64,000 bases of DNA from Bog-756 sp963710495 (GCA_963710495.1 CAVQAI010000012.1:248001-312000); one strand, 5' to 3'; positions 7,949 through 17,537 are shown, counted from the first letter of the stretch. The notes: generated by a model from the letters alone, not told the origin. Made by a program: numbers and translations.

Positions 7949-8647
7949 ATGACCACGACGACCACACGGGAAGCCCTGCACCGCGTGGCCGCACATGTCC
8001 TGGGCCGCCGCCGGTTCCAGGTGAGCGGGCGGTTCGGATTGCGCGCCAGCCCCGGTGGTTTCGCCACGCCGGCCTTCGGTGACAGCCCCGAGGTGGTCCG
8101 AATCGCTGGGGCCTTTCTCGTCCATGAGGTGGCCGGTGATGTCACGGTGATGCCGATCGGCGGATCGAGCATCCGGGACATGGCAGCGCTTGTCGACGCC
8201 GACCTCGACACCGCCTTCGCCCCCGGTGACGACAGTCCCGAGCTCGGCGACCGGGACGAGCCGGTGGATCTCGATATTGGAGAAGCCAGGCGGATCGCCG
8301 ACTGGTTCGACCTCGGCTGGCGGGTGCTCGACGAGGTGGTCGCCTCCCAGCCCTCGGAGTCGGCTCCGGGAGCCGTGCAACTGTGGCCCGAGCACTTCGA
8401 CGCCGGGACGAGTCTCGGTCTTCCCTCGGGTGAGCGGGTCAACCTTGGCTTCTCGCCGGGCGACGGATACGAGCCCGAGGGGTATGTGTATGTGGGCCCT
8501 GGGAGCGCGGCGCGTTCCGGTGACCCCACCTTCTGGAATGCTCCGTTTGGCGCCGTTCTGCGCTCGTCCGACGCCCTCGCCTCGCCGGATCCCGGAAGGG
8601 CGTGCGCGGCCTTCTTGCGTGAAGGCCTCCGGCAGGCATCGTCATGA
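7949..8647 (+). CDS. Conserved hypothetical protein
   Basis: 232 residues, no signal peptide or membrane segment. It contains a central acidic stretch and a conserved-looking C-terminal block (QLWPEHFDAGTSLGL, VNLGFSPGDGYEPEGYVYVG, FWNAPFGAVL) that recurs in actinobacterial proteins I remember without an assigned role. It begins with ATG and a run of threonines 25 bases after the thioesterase and is followed by a metallo-beta-lactamase-fold gene, so the three may be one transcript. Confidence 0.65.
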   Translation: MTTTTTREALHRVAAHVLGRRRFQVSGRFGLRASPGGFATPAFGDSPEVVRIAGAFLVHEVAGDVTVMPIGGSSIRDMAALVDADLDTAFAPGDDSPELGDRDEPVDLDIGEARRIADWFDLGWRVLDEVVASQPSESAPGAVQLWPEHFDAGTSLGLPSGERVNLGFSPGDGYEPEGYVYVGPGSAARSGDPTFWNAPFGAVLRSSDALASPDPGRACAAFLREGLRQASS

Positions 8648-8732
8648 TGGGCGAGCCCAGGCGTGCGGCACGGGCGCGAGGGTCGGCGAGACGTCGAGAC
8701 GGCACGATGACACGAGACGGCATGATGGAGCC

Positions 8733-9623
8733 GTGACGGCAGCGGCCACCCTCGAGTGGTTCGGTACGGCCACCTTCCGGGTGACGGCCAAGGGCCTGAC
8801 GCTCTTCTTCGACGCCTACCTCGACCGGCTACCCGGCCTCGATCCGGTCGGGCTGTCCACCGCCGAGGTCGACACCGCCGACTTCGTCTTCGTGAGCCAC
8901 GCCCACTTCGACCATGTCTGCGGTTCCGAAGTGGTGGCGTTGCGGACCGGGGCCACCGTGGTCGCCTCGCCGGAGAGCGCACGGTGCTTGCGGCTGAGCG
9001 GCGTGCCCGAGCAGCAGCTGCTGGTGGTGACGGGAGGCGAGACGGTCGACTGTGGCCGTGGCGTGAAGGTCCGCGTTCTTCCCGCCCTGCACGCCTGCCT
9101 GTTCGCGGCGAGCGATGCCAACTCGGGAACAGAATGCCTTGGCGATCTGGAGCTGAGCGCTCAGAGCCGGGCAACCAAGGTGGCGGAGATGTTCTCCGCG
9201 GTGAAGGACGCTCCCGGGCCGGCCGGTCCGTCCCTCCGGGCCATGCTCGAGCGCAGTTCGACGCACGACGGCGGCCAGCTGGCCTTCCTCCTCACCGACG
9301 GCACCGGATCGGTGTTGGTCAGCGGCAGCGCCGGCTATTGGCGGGGCATCTTCGCCGGGCTGCGGCCCGATCTGGCCCTGCTGTCGGTGGGGGGGAGGCC
9401 CAATCTGGACGGCGAACCCTTCCAGGGATCGGTCGCTCGGTTCGTGGTGGAGGAGGCGAGCCTCCTCGGCGCCGGCCGCGTGGCCCTCTGTCATCACGAT
9501 CCGCTGTTCCCTGGGTTCCCGGGCGTGGACATCGCCCCGACCGTTGCCGCCCTGCGGGAGGAGACTCCGTCTATCGGGCATCTGGAGCTGGCCTACGCCA
9601 CTCCGGTCCCACTGTTCGCCTGA
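8733..9623 (+). CDS. Metallo-beta-lactamase-fold hydrolase
   Basis: 296 residues from GTG 8733. The metal-binding motif HAHFDH follows DFVFVS, and LALLSVGG and ALCHHDPLFPG supply later ligand-loop candidates. The N-terminal TLEWFGTATFRVTAKGLTL is the UlaG/AttM-like strand order. It would be a cytosolic zinc-dependent hydrolase; the substrate cannot be told. The frame is open further upstream, but that part overlaps the preceding gene and is not coding. Confidence 0.8.
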   Translation: MTAAATLEWFGTATFRVTAKGLTLFFDAYLDRLPGLDPVGLSTAEVDTADFVFVSHAHFDHVCGSEVVALRTGATVVASPESARCLRLSGVPEQQLLVVTGGETVDCGRGVKVRVLPALHACLFAASDANSGTECLGDLELSAQSRATKVAEMFSAVKDAPGPAGPSLRAMLERSSTHDGGQLAFLLTDGTGSVLVSGSAGYWRGIFAGLRPDLALLSVGGRPNLDGEPFQGSVARFVVEEASLLGAGRVALCHHDPLFPGFPGVDIAPTVAALREETPSIGHLELAYATPVPLFA

Positions 9624-9655
9624 CCGCCGCACAGCGGCGAGTTGCTCGCCTCCTT

Positions 9656-9697
9656 ATGTCCCTGGCGGCGCGACGCATGTCCCTGGCGCCGCGTCGC
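9656..9697. repeat. 21-bp imperfect tandem duplication
   Basis: Two adjacent 21-base copies beginning ATGTCCCTGGCG differ at a few positions. They follow the metallo-beta-lactamase-fold gene; significance unknown. Confidence 0.5.
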
Positions 9698-9771
9698 ACG
9701 TGGCGCGGCCACGCAAGCACCCCGAAGCGAGGCTCCCTTGCCGCGGCTCTCAGGTTCATCCAAGCATCCGG

Positions 9772-9799
9772 TTGGCGCGTCCTTACTCGGGCGCGCCAA
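9772..9799. promoter_or_regulatory. Palindrome TTGGCGCG/CGCGCCAA upstream of the phosphatase
   Basis: Eight-base perfect arms flank a 12-base loop, 68 bases before the start codon at 9868. It could be a regulator site or a hairpin in the leader; which one cannot be told from sequence. Confidence 0.35.
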
Positions 9800-9867
9800 T
9801 TCGTGGTACCTGATACCGTCTCTGCCCGGCGGGCCTGGAAGGTCCTCCTTCGGGTGGGGAGGCAGGG

Positions 9868-12279
9868 ATGAAGAAGTGGTTGGCGGGCATGGCCGGTGTG
9901 GCCGTGGTGATTCTTGCCGGGTTGCCGGCGTTGGCCGGGGCGGCAACGACCGCCACCTTGACCCGGGCGCCGTACGTGACCGATCTCACGACGACCGGTG
10001 CCTACGTCGATTGGGCCATCGGAGGCCAGCAGACGGCCGGGTCGGTCATGGTCCAAAAGGCCCCCGCGTCCGGCGTGTGTCCGAGCTCGATCGCCTGGAA
10101 TGCCAGCCAGGAGATCACCTCGCCGACATCGGATCCGCTGGTGTCGGGCAGTTCGACCAGCGCCAGCTGGAAGGTCACGGTCGGCACGACGACCGAGTAC
10201 CAGGCCGAGACGCCGGTGACCGGCCTGGTGGCCGCGACGCGGTACTGCTACGCGGTGTACTCGAGCCACAGCTCGTCGGCCAAGGAGCTGTGGCCGGTGC
10301 AAACCTTCACGACGCTTGCGCCGGCCGGCTCGACGGCGGCGGTCACGTTCGACGTCCTCGGTGACACCGGGGAGAACCTCAGCAACACCGGGGTGGCCTA
10401 TCCCAACTTGTTGAACGTCGGCGAGCAGTCCATTTACCAGGAGATCGGTGCGTCCGGGGCCCAGTTCCTCCTCATGGCGGGCGACGTCGCCTACAACGGC
10501 GGCACCGAGTCCACCTACGGCGATCTGGCCCAGACCGGTGTCGACGTCAGCGACATCTTCGGCCCGAGCTATCTCCCGCAGGCGAACGGCATCCCGACGT
10601 TCGTGGCCGACGGGAACCACGGCCAGACCAGTGACGACCTGAGGATCTGGCCCCAGCCGAAGACGGTCGCCGCCAGCAAGGGCGTCTACAGCTACGGTGC
10701 GGCACCGGCTCAGGTGGACGGGATCACCACCAGTTCCCCGAGTGACTGGTACGCCATCCAGGACGGGCCGGCCCGCATCTACGTCCTCGACGCCGCCTGG
10801 GCCGACGCCTCGGTGGGCACCACCACCGGTGCGGCCTGCACTCCGTTCACCAGCGATTGCCTGCAATATCAAGCCGATCACGACGAGCACTGGCAGACCA
10901 CCTCGACCGAGTACAAGTGGCTCCAGGCCGACCTGGCGGCACACCCGGGCGGGGTGAAGATGGCGGTGTTCCACTACCCGGTGCGGAGCGTCAACAACAC
11001 ACAGCCGACCGACCCGTACCTTTCGGGTCTTACGTCCCTGCTGGCCGCCAACGGGGTCCAGGTGGCGTTCAATGGCCATGCCCACACCTACCAGCGGTTC
11101 GTGCCCAGCCCGGGCGGGCTGACCAGCTTCGTGACCGGTGGTGGAGGTGGCATCCTCGAGCCGGTGGACGGGAACGGCGACACGAAAGGGGCCTGTCAAG
11201 CGGCGAAGGCCCAGTACAGCGTGTATGCCATCGGCTGGAGCCCGACGTCCTCGGCCGGCTCGGCCTGTGGCTCGGCGGCCGTGCCGACCTCGCCGATGCA
11301 GGTGTTCAACTATCTGAAGGTCACCGTCAATGGTGGGCAGGTCACCGTCAACGCGGTCAACGCCGCGGGCGCGACCTTCGACACCACGACGATCAACTAC
11401 GGGGCGGGGGACACCCAAGCACCGTCGGTGCCGACCGGGCTGGCCGCCACATCGGTGACGTCCAGCTCGGTGGCCCTGTCCTGGAAGCCTTCGACCGACA
11501 ACGTGGGCGTGACCGGCTACAACGTGCTGCGCAACGGGACCAAGATCGGCACGACCACCGCGACCACCTATCCGGACAACACGGTGGCACCCGGCACCAG
11601 CTACCAGTACACGATCGAGGCGTTCGACGCGGCGGCGAACACGTCGGCGCCGAGCGCCGCGCTCCCAGTGACCACCCCGGCGGGATCACCCCCGCCGGCG
11701 GTGAGCTTCGTGCAGAGTGCAGGCGGGACCGGCAAGTCGCTCTCGCTGGGCTCGCCGGCCCATGCGGGTGACCTGCTGGTGCTCTCGGCCAGTCTCTACA
11801 CCGGCGCCACCAATCGGGTCACCGCGGTCGCCGACAGTGCCGGCGACACCTGGAAGCCACTGGTCGACGCCTATACGTCGGGCCACAATTCGGACGGGAC
11901 GATGTGGTACACAGTGGCCACGGGCCCGGTGTCGAGCGTGAGCGTGACGACCAACACGACGAGCGTCGCCCTCGGGGTCCAGGAGTTCAGCGGACTCGGT
12001 GCCAGCCCGGCGGTGACCGCTGGGAGCGGGTCGAACACCGGGACCACAGCCTCGGCCAGCACGACCGGGACCGGGCTGGTGGTCGGCTTCGTGGCCGGAC
12101 ACGCCAGTACCCAGGCCATCACCCTCGGCGCCGGGCTCAGTGCCCAGGCCCAGGAGGCCTCGGCGTCACCGGTCGCCTCCATCAAGACCGGCTACCAACT
12201 GTCGGGCACATCGCCAACGCTGACCGGAACGTTCACCGCGGCCATGTACTGGTCGGCGGGGGTCGCCGTCTTTTCGTGA
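9868..12279 (+). CDS. Secreted purple-acid-phosphatase-like metallophosphoesterase with FN3 domain
   Basis: 803 residues. A signal peptide (1-26, AALAGAA end) leads to a beta-rich N-terminal domain as in purple acid phosphatases, then a metallophosphatase core: FDVLGDTGE (~165), LLMAGDVAYNGG (~207), VADGNHGQ (~248), MAVFHYP (~368) and FNGHAHTYQR (~403). These supply the dimetal ligands, but motif III reads GNHG rather than the usual GNH(E/D). A fibronectin type III domain (~517-607, APSVPTGLAATSVTSSSVAL) and a beta-sandwich-like C-terminal domain (~611-803) follow. It probably releases phosphate from organic esters outside the cell. RBS GGGAGG precedes ATG. Confidence 0.9.
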   Translation: MKKWLAGMAGVAVVILAGLPALAGAATTATLTRAPYVTDLTTTGAYVDWAIGGQQTAGSVMVQKAPASGVCPSSIAWNASQEITSPTSDPLVSGSSTSASWKVTVGTTTEYQAETPVTGLVAATRYCYAVYSSHSSSAKELWPVQTFTTLAPAGSTAAVTFDVLGDTGENLSNTGVAYPNLLNVGEQSIYQEIGASGAQFLLMAGDVAYNGGTESTYGDLAQTGVDVSDIFGPSYLPQANGIPTFVADGNHGQTSDDLRIWPQPKTVAASKGVYSYGAAPAQVDGITTSSPSDWYAIQDGPARIYVLDAAWADASVGTTTGAACTPFTSDCLQYQADHDEHWQTTSTEYKWLQADLAAHPGGVKMAVFHYPVRSVNNTQPTDPYLSGLTSLLAANGVQVAFNGHAHTYQRFVPSPGGLTSFVTGGGGGILEPVDGNGDTKGACQAAKAQYSVYAIGWSPTSSAGSACGSAAVPTSPMQVFNYLKVTVNGGQVTVNAVNAAGATFDTTTINYGAGDTQAPSVPTGLAATSVTSSSVALSWKPSTDNVGVTGYNVLRNGTKIGTTTATTYPDNTVAPGTSYQYTIEAFDAAANTSAPSAALPVTTPAGSPPPAVSFVQSAGGTGKSLSLGSPAHAGDLLVLSASLYTGATNRVTAVADSAGDTWKPLVDAYTSGHNSDGTMWYTVATGPVSSVSVTTNTTSVALGVQEFSGLGASPAVTAGSGSNTGTTASASTTGTGLVVGFVAGHASTQAITLGAGLSAQAQEASASPVASIKTGYQLSGTSPTLTGTFTAAMYWSAGVAVFS

Positions 12280-12523
12280 CGTGACCGAAGGCGGCGGGCC
12301 GCCAACCTGGTGCACGGCCATGGCCCAGGTGTGGTGCCCGGGATCGGCCAACCGGGCGGAGGGGACCACCGGCTAGCCCGGCGACGACCGGCCGGTCCCG
12401 ACGCACGAATCACCAGGTCAGAGCGGTAAAGCGGCCCTGGCTGGCGACGGGCCCGTGTCCCGGTGCCCCCGGAAGGCCGAAAGCCCTGTTCAAGAAGGTC
12501 TCGGGGCCTGTCGACACCCTGTC

Positions 12524-15187
12524 ATGGCACTCGACCGGCTGCGCCGCCGCTTGTGGGGCGACACCTGGGGCCCGCAGGTCACCGCCGTTCTGTTGATGGC
12601 GCCGTGCGCCGCCATCGCCATCCTGGTCTTGCGGCAATTGCATCTCGTGGCACAGACGCCGATCTGGTTGGTCCCGGCCATTCTCGGCATCGGAGAACTC
12701 GTCACCACCGCCACCGGGATCGGATGGCACCGTCATCGGACGCGGGCCCGCCTGCACCTGTGGATCGCCTCTCAGGCCATCGTCGTGACCGCCACCATCT
12801 ATGCGACGGGTTGGGGTCCCGCGCTCGGCATCGGACTGGTCCTCATCGGCCAGGAGAGTCTGGTGGCGGCGGGCACGTCGTCCGAGCGGGTCATCGTGGG
12901 CTGGACGCTGGCCTGCCTCGGCACCGGCCAGGTGCTGGTGGCGCTGGGTTGGGCGCCCTCGCTGATACCGGTGCCGGCCGTCTACGGGCTGGCCATCCTG
13001 ATGGCCATCGGCATCGTCTTCTCGTACCGCTCCCTCCGCGGGGCACTCATCGAGCGGGAGGAGGCGTCCGCCCTCACGGCCAGCCGTGAGCGGCGGTTCC
13101 GTGCGCTGGTGCAGAGCTCCTCCGACCTGATGTTCGTGCTGGACCCGTCAGGGGTGATGCAGTACGCCAGCCCCTCGTGCACCAAGGTCCTGGGGTTCCC
13201 GGCCGACGTTCTGCTCGACGCCGAGACCTTCCAGGTCCACGATGACGACCTCGAGGCGATGGGCGAAACCTACCGACGAGCGGCGACCACCGGCGAGGTG
13301 GTCGAGTTCACCGTCCGAGCGCGCCACCAGGACGGCTCCTGGCGCTGGCTCGAGGGGATCGCCACCAACCTGTTCGCCGATGCGGACGTCGCCGGCATGG
13401 TGATCAACGCCAGCGACGTGACCGAGCGGCAGGAGCGACTCGAGCAGCAGGCGGCCATCGCCGATCTGGGACGGGACGCACTGCGGGCCACGACGCTCGA
13501 GGAGTCGATCCGGTGCACGGTCGGGGTCATCGAGCGCATGGTGCGTGCCCGCTTCTGCCGGGTCGTGAGCCCCGCCGATCTTGCCGAGCACACCCAGCCC
13601 GTCTATCCGATGGCCGAGGCGGAAGGGCGGGACGACCCGGTCACTGCCGGGGGACCCCCGGACCTCCGGGTCCCGGTCGGCGATCCCGAGCAGCCGGTCG
13701 CCTTCATCGAGGTGTTCAAAGAGGGTGCCACGCCCGAGGACCGGCGGTTCGTCGAGAGCGTGTCGGGAATCGTCTTCTCGACGACGGTGCGCTTCCAGGC
13801 CGAGGACGCCATCCGGCACCAGGCCATGCACGACCCGCTAACCGGACTGCCCAACCGTGCCCTGTTCAACGACCGCCTGGAGCATGCCCTGCACCGCCGG
13901 TCCCAGATCATGGGCTACGTGGGCGTGATGATCGTCGATCTCGACGGCTTCAAGGTGGTCAACGACAGCCTCGGCCACCGGGCCGGTGACGAACTGCTGG
14001 CGGCGGTGGCCGCCCGGTTCACCACCACCCTGCGAGGGTTCGACACCGTGGCCCGGTTGGGCGGAGACGAGTTCGCCATCCTCTTCGACGAACTGGAGGC
14101 GCCGGACCAGGCGGGACGCGTCGCCCAGCGGGTGCTCGACTCACTGGTGAGCCCGTTGACGCTCCCCGACCGCGAGGTGGCCATCGGCGCCAGCGTGGGG
14201 ATCGCGCTCACCGACCGGCCCGATACCCGGGCCGACCTTCTGCTGGCCGATGCCGACGCCGCCATGTACCGGGCGAAACGGGAGGGCAAGGGCTGCTACC
14301 GGGTGTTCGAGACGGCCATGCACACCGCGTCGGTCGAGCGCATGACCCTCGAACAGGAGTTGCGCACAGCGATCCGGGATGACGCCCTGACGCTGCACTT
14401 CCAGCCCATCGTCGACACGGTCACCGGCCGCACGACCTCGTTGGAGGCGCTGGTCCGATGGGAGCACCCGACCCGAGGGTTCGTTCCACCCGACAAGTTC
14501 ATCCCACTGGCCGAGGAGTCGGGTCTGATCCTCGATCTGGGCTGGACCGTGCTCTTCGAGGCCTGCCAGCAAGCCCGGCGGTGGAACCAGTGGTTCCCCG
14601 AGACCACCCACCGCATCTCGGTGAACGCCTCCCGCCTGCAGCTGGCCGACCGGCGGTTCGCCGACCAGGTCGCCGACGCCTTGGCCCGGGCGGAGCTGCC
14701 CGCGTCCTCTTTCGTCCTCGAAGTCACCGAGTCCGTGCTGGCTTCAGAGTCGGGGCGGGTCATCGACACGCTGGACGACCTCCGCCGGACCGGTGTGCGG
14801 GTGGCCATCGACGACTTCGGCACCGGCTACTCGTCGTTCGCCGCCCTGGCCGACCTCCCGATCGACATCCTCAAGATCGACAAGCGGTTCATCGACAACC
14901 TCTTGAAGGACGACCAAGGGCGGGGGTTCGTCGACGCCATCATGCAGCTTGCCCGCACCCTGCACCTCGAGACCACGGCCGAGGGGGTCGAGAGCCCCGA
15001 GCAGTATGCCGCGCTGGCCGCCCTCGGCTGCAGCAACATCCAGGGCTTCCTCTTCTCGCGACCGCTGGCTCCGAGTCAGGTCCGGGCTTTCCTGTCCGAC
15101 CAGGACCGGGTGCCCCCCGCCGACCGGAGCGGTGTGCCGACGCCCCGGAACGGCCGGCGCCGGCCGGTGGGCGTCCGCCCGGGGTGA
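12524..15187 (+). CDS. Membrane GGDEF-EAL cyclic-di-GMP protein with PAS and GAF-like domains
   Basis: About 887 residues. Five to six N-terminal membrane helices (to ~175) precede a PAS domain (RRFRALVQSSSDLMFVLDPS), a GAF-like segment, a GGDEF domain with intact RLGGDEFAIL (~515), and an EAL domain with SLEALVRWEHP (~639) and DDFGTGYSSF (~763). Both catalytic signatures are preserved, so it could both make and degrade cyclic-di-GMP, with sensing through the membrane and PAS parts. I use ATG 12524 (MALDRLRRRL); a GTG at 12455 adds 23 residues that lack conserved features. Neither start has a strong RBS. It stands alone as a transcription unit. Confidence 0.9.
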   Translation: MALDRLRRRLWGDTWGPQVTAVLLMAPCAAIAILVLRQLHLVAQTPIWLVPAILGIGELVTTATGIGWHRHRTRARLHLWIASQAIVVTATIYATGWGPALGIGLVLIGQESLVAAGTSSERVIVGWTLACLGTGQVLVALGWAPSLIPVPAVYGLAILMAIGIVFSYRSLRGALIEREEASALTASRERRFRALVQSSSDLMFVLDPSGVMQYASPSCTKVLGFPADVLLDAETFQVHDDDLEAMGETYRRAATTGEVVEFTVRARHQDGSWRWLEGIATNLFADADVAGMVINASDVTERQERLEQQAAIADLGRDALRATTLEESIRCTVGVIERMVRARFCRVVSPADLAEHTQPVYPMAEAEGRDDPVTAGGPPDLRVPVGDPEQPVAFIEVFKEGATPEDRRFVESVSGIVFSTTVRFQAEDAIRHQAMHDPLTGLPNRALFNDRLEHALHRRSQIMGYVGVMIVDLDGFKVVNDSLGHRAGDELLAAVAARFTTTLRGFDTVARLGGDEFAILFDELEAPDQAGRVAQRVLDSLVSPLTLPDREVAIGASVGIALTDRPDTRADLLLADADAAMYRAKREGKGCYRVFETAMHTASVERMTLEQELRTAIRDDALTLHFQPIVDTVTGRTTSLEALVRWEHPTRGFVPPDKFIPLAEESGLILDLGWTVLFEACQQARRWNQWFPETTHRISVNASRLQLADRRFADQVADALARAELPASSFVLEVTESVLASESGRVIDTLDDLRRTGVRVAIDDFGTGYSSFAALADLPIDILKIDKRFIDNLLKDDQGRGFVDAIMQLARTLHLETTAEGVESPEQYAALAALGCSNIQGFLFSRPLAPSQVRAFLSDQDRVPPADRSGVPTPRNGRRRPVGVRPG

Positions 15188-15250
15188 GCCCTGGCGCCGT
15201 CACCGGGCGCCCTCGAAGGCGGTGTCGGCTCCGAGGCGCGGGTGAGCGTG

Positions 15251-15288
15251 CTCGTGGCGGTGAGGCGCACTCGTGGCGGTGAGGCGCA
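15251..15288. repeat. 19-bp perfect tandem duplication
   Basis: Two exact copies of CTCGTGGCGGTGAGGCGCA lie in the 231-base gap after the GGDEF-EAL gene. Seen directly; no role assigned. Confidence 0.8.
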
Positions 15289-15418
15289 ATAACGGTCCCG
15301 CCCGTGCTGCTCCCGGTACGCTGGCCAGGGCCCGACGAGATGGCGCAGAAGGGGGGCCCGGTGAGGTCGCTGTGGCGGGCTCGGGAGCGGCCATGAGGCC
15401 GGCCCGGGCCGAACCGTA

Positions 15419-16321
15419 ATGGTCGCCCTCCTCGGGTTGCTGGCCGCCCTGGCGTTCGCCCTGGGCACCGTGCTCCAGCAGAGGGGCACCCTCGAAGCGC
15501 CCGCCACCGAGCACGATCCGCGGTTCCTGGTCCAGATCCTTCGCCGCCCGGTGTGGTTGGCCGGGGCCGCCGCCCAGGGTGCGGGATGGGTACTCCAGGC
15601 CGCCGCCCTCGACCGCGGCTCACTGGTCGTCGTCCAGTCGCTGACGGCCACCAGCCTGGTCATCGCCCTGCCCCTCGGAGCCCGCCTCACCGGCCAGCAC
15701 ATCGACCGCCGGACCGGGTTGGCCGCGCTGGCCACCGTGGTCGGCATCCTGCTGTTCCTCTCGGTCGGCTCCCCGCAGGGCGGGACATCCCACCCCGATG
15801 CCGCCGCCTGGTGGTCGGCCGCGGTGACGGCAGTCGTCGTGATCGGCGTCCTCGCCGCCCTGGGCCGAGGCCGGAACGCGTCCGCCCGGGCCCTGTTCTT
15901 CGGATCAGCAGCCGGTGTCGGCTTCGCCTTGCAGTCCTCGGTCACCAAGGAGTTCACCACCGTCCTCGGCCACGGTCTCGGTGCGATCCTGAGCAGCTGG
16001 ACGGTCTACGTGCTCATCGTCTCGGCCGTCGTGGGCTTCGCCTTGCAGCAGCTGGCGCTCAAGACCGGGGTACTGGCACCGGCCATGGCTTCGAGCAACG
16101 CGGTGACCTTGTTCGCCAGCGTGCTGTTCGGCATTTCGGTGTTCGGCGAGAAGTTGTCCAACGGGAACCCGCGGCTCGGGCCGGCCATCATCGGACTGGT
16201 CCTGGCGCTGGTGGGGATCTCGTTGTTGGCCAGCACCGAGCCGCCCGATGTCGCCCCCGTGGATGCACCCGGCCGGCCGGCGCCACCGGGACAGTCGACG
16301 CCCGAGCCCGGGCTGCGCTGA
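15419..16321 (+). CDS. DMT-superfamily-like multispanning membrane protein
   Basis: 300 residues with about nine or ten hydrophobic helices in two related halves, as in drug/metabolite-transporter (EamA/NIPA-like) permeases: GLLAALAFALGTVLQQRG at the start and VGFALQQLALKTGVLAPAMA in the second half. Substrate unknown. ATG 15419 overlaps the stop of an eight-codon frame (15393-15419, taATG), which might couple translation. The stop lies in an inverted repeat shared with the convergent VOC gene. Confidence 0.75.
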   Translation: MVALLGLLAALAFALGTVLQQRGTLEAPATEHDPRFLVQILRRPVWLAGAAAQGAGWVLQAAALDRGSLVVVQSLTATSLVIALPLGARLTGQHIDRRTGLAALATVVGILLFLSVGSPQGGTSHPDAAAWWSAAVTAVVVIGVLAALGRGRNASARALFFGSAAGVGFALQSSVTKEFTTVLGHGLGAILSSWTVYVLIVSAVVGFALQQLALKTGVLAPAMASSNAVTLFASVLFGISVFGEKLSNGNPRLGPAIIGLVLALVGISLLASTEPPDVAPVDAPGRPAPPGQSTPEPGLR

Positions 16322-16378
16322 GCGGGCGCCGACCCGAGGCGTTGCGGTTCGGCGGGCTCGCCGCGGCGGCCCGCTCAG
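16318..16378. terminator. Inverted repeat spanning both stop codons of convergent genes
   Basis: CTGAGCGGGC (16318-16327) and GCCCGCTCAG (16369-16378) are exact reverse complements with 41 bases between. The TGA of the permease lies in the left arm and the TCA of the VOC gene in the right arm. It could act as a bidirectional terminator; there is no U-tract. Confidence 0.45.
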
Positions 16379-16785
16379 CCGGGGAGGAGCTCGATGAGCT
16401 GCCCGTCGGGATCGCGGATGCACACGGCCACCCCGAGGTCGGTGTCTTCCAGCACGGTCCCTCCGTAGGCGGGCACTTGGGCGAGCACGGCGGGGATGTC
16501 CGGCACGTTGACCGACAGGTGGGTGAGCCCCGGCTCGTTCATCGGCCGGGACCGGGCCGCAGGATTGCCGTCGCGGTTGAAGTGCAGGAGCTCGAGCACC
16601 AACCCGTCCAGCTGGAGGTAGACCGCCGTGAGGTTGACCGGCCCCTCGATCTGGAGCAGCTGGGACGTCGCCTCGTCCGGTGGTACCAGGCTGCGCTGGT
16701 AACGGAAGCCGAGCAGTTCCTCGTAGAACCGCCGGCTCTGCTCGAGGTCGGTGACGGCCAAGCCGATCCAGTTGAAGGTGGCCAC
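16375..16785 (-). CDS. VOC-family (glyoxalase/dioxygenase-like) protein
   Basis: 136 residues forming one vicinal-oxygen-chelate module pair: WIGLAVTDLEQSRRFYEELLGF, then GLTHLSVNVPD and IRDPDGQLIELLPG. Later ligand candidates (Glu in LELLHF, His in THLSV, Glu in LIELL) are present, but the first strand has Trp/Ile where the usual first metal-binding His sits. It may bind metal differently or act in sequestration. Start is GTG 16785. It follows the nitroreductase on the same strand by 107 bases. Confidence 0.8.
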   Translation of the reverse strand: MATFNWIGLAVTDLEQSRRFYEELLGFRYQRSLVPPDEATSQLLQIEGPVNLTAVYLQLDGLVLELLHFNRDGNPAARSRPMNEPGLTHLSVNVPDIPAVLAQVPAYGGTVLEDTDLGVAVCIRDPDGQLIELLPG

Positions 16786-16892
16786 GGTCTCGAGACTCAG
16801 AACGGGGCGCTGTGGTCGATGCCGACGGCCTGCATCTCGGGCGACCTCATGCTCGGGACCTTACACGGCGGTGTCCGGGGCGGTCCGTTGCA

Positions 16893-17537
16893 TCACCAGG
16901 GCTGCCCGTAACGGTCACGGTGGACGCGCGCTTGGAGTGGCAGGCGCCGTGGCGGGCCCAACGGGCGAACGGGCCAGCCGAGCGGCACCACGGCCATCGG
17001 GATCACCGTCCCGGGCAGGCCGAGCAGTTGCCGGAGGTCGTCGGCGTAGATGGTGGCCAGGGTGGTCATGGCCGACCCGAGCCCGAGCGCACCGGCCGAC
17101 AGCAGCAGGTTCTGCGTGGCCAGGTAGACGGAGGACGGAAGAATCACCTCGAGACCGAGCGCGGTGTCACCACAGACCACGATGATGACCGGGGCCGACC
17201 CCATCCCGCTCGCCGCCCCCTTGTCCACATCGTCGAACATGGCGTCGGGCAGCCGACCCAGCGAACTCTGTCGAGCCGCCTCCTGCCAGACGCGTCGGGT
17301 GAGCTCGGCGATGCCGGCCCGGACCTCGGGCCGGCGGGCCACGACGAAGACCCATGGCTGGCTGTTCTCGGCGCTCGGGGCATGGGTGGCGGCCCGCAGG
17401 CACCGCTCGACGAGGTCGTCGCCGACCGGCTCGTCGCTGAACTGGCGGCAGGCCCGCTGCCCGAGGACGACGTCGAAGAAGGGCCGCCCCGCCCCGATCA
17501 CCGCATCGCTGTCCGCCTCAACCACGGGCTGCCACAT
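16893..17537 (-). CDS. Nitroreductase-family FMN oxidoreductase
   Basis: 214 residues, typical family length. The FMN phosphate site RACRQFSDEPVGDDLVERCL and the flavin-facing ATHAPSAENSQPWVFVV are both clear, with LGLGSAMTTLATIYADDLRQLLGLP near the C-terminus. It would reduce nitro groups, quinones or related acceptors with NAD(P)H in the cytosol. It is divergent from the amidohydrolase operon starting at 17669. Confidence 0.88.
   Translation of the reverse strand: MWQPVVEADSDAVIGAGRPFFDVVLGQRACRQFSDEPVGDDLVERCLRAATHAPSAENSQPWVFVVARRPEVRAGIAELTRRVWQEAARQSSLGRLPDAMFDDVDKGAASGMGSAPVIIVVCGDTALGLEVILPSSVYLATQNLLLSAGALGLGSAMTTLATIYADDLRQLLGLPGTVIPMAVVPLGWPVRPLGPPRRLPLQARVHRDRYGQPW

Noticed and set aside
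6845..8395. Long minus-strand open frame opposite the thioesterase and next gene
   Set aside because: It is Arg/Gly/His-rich and mirrors good plus-strand genes; no motif.
7801..9174. 457-codon minus-strand frame
   Set aside because: Composition is Arg/Ser/Pro-rich antisense of the hypothetical and metallo-beta-lactamase genes.
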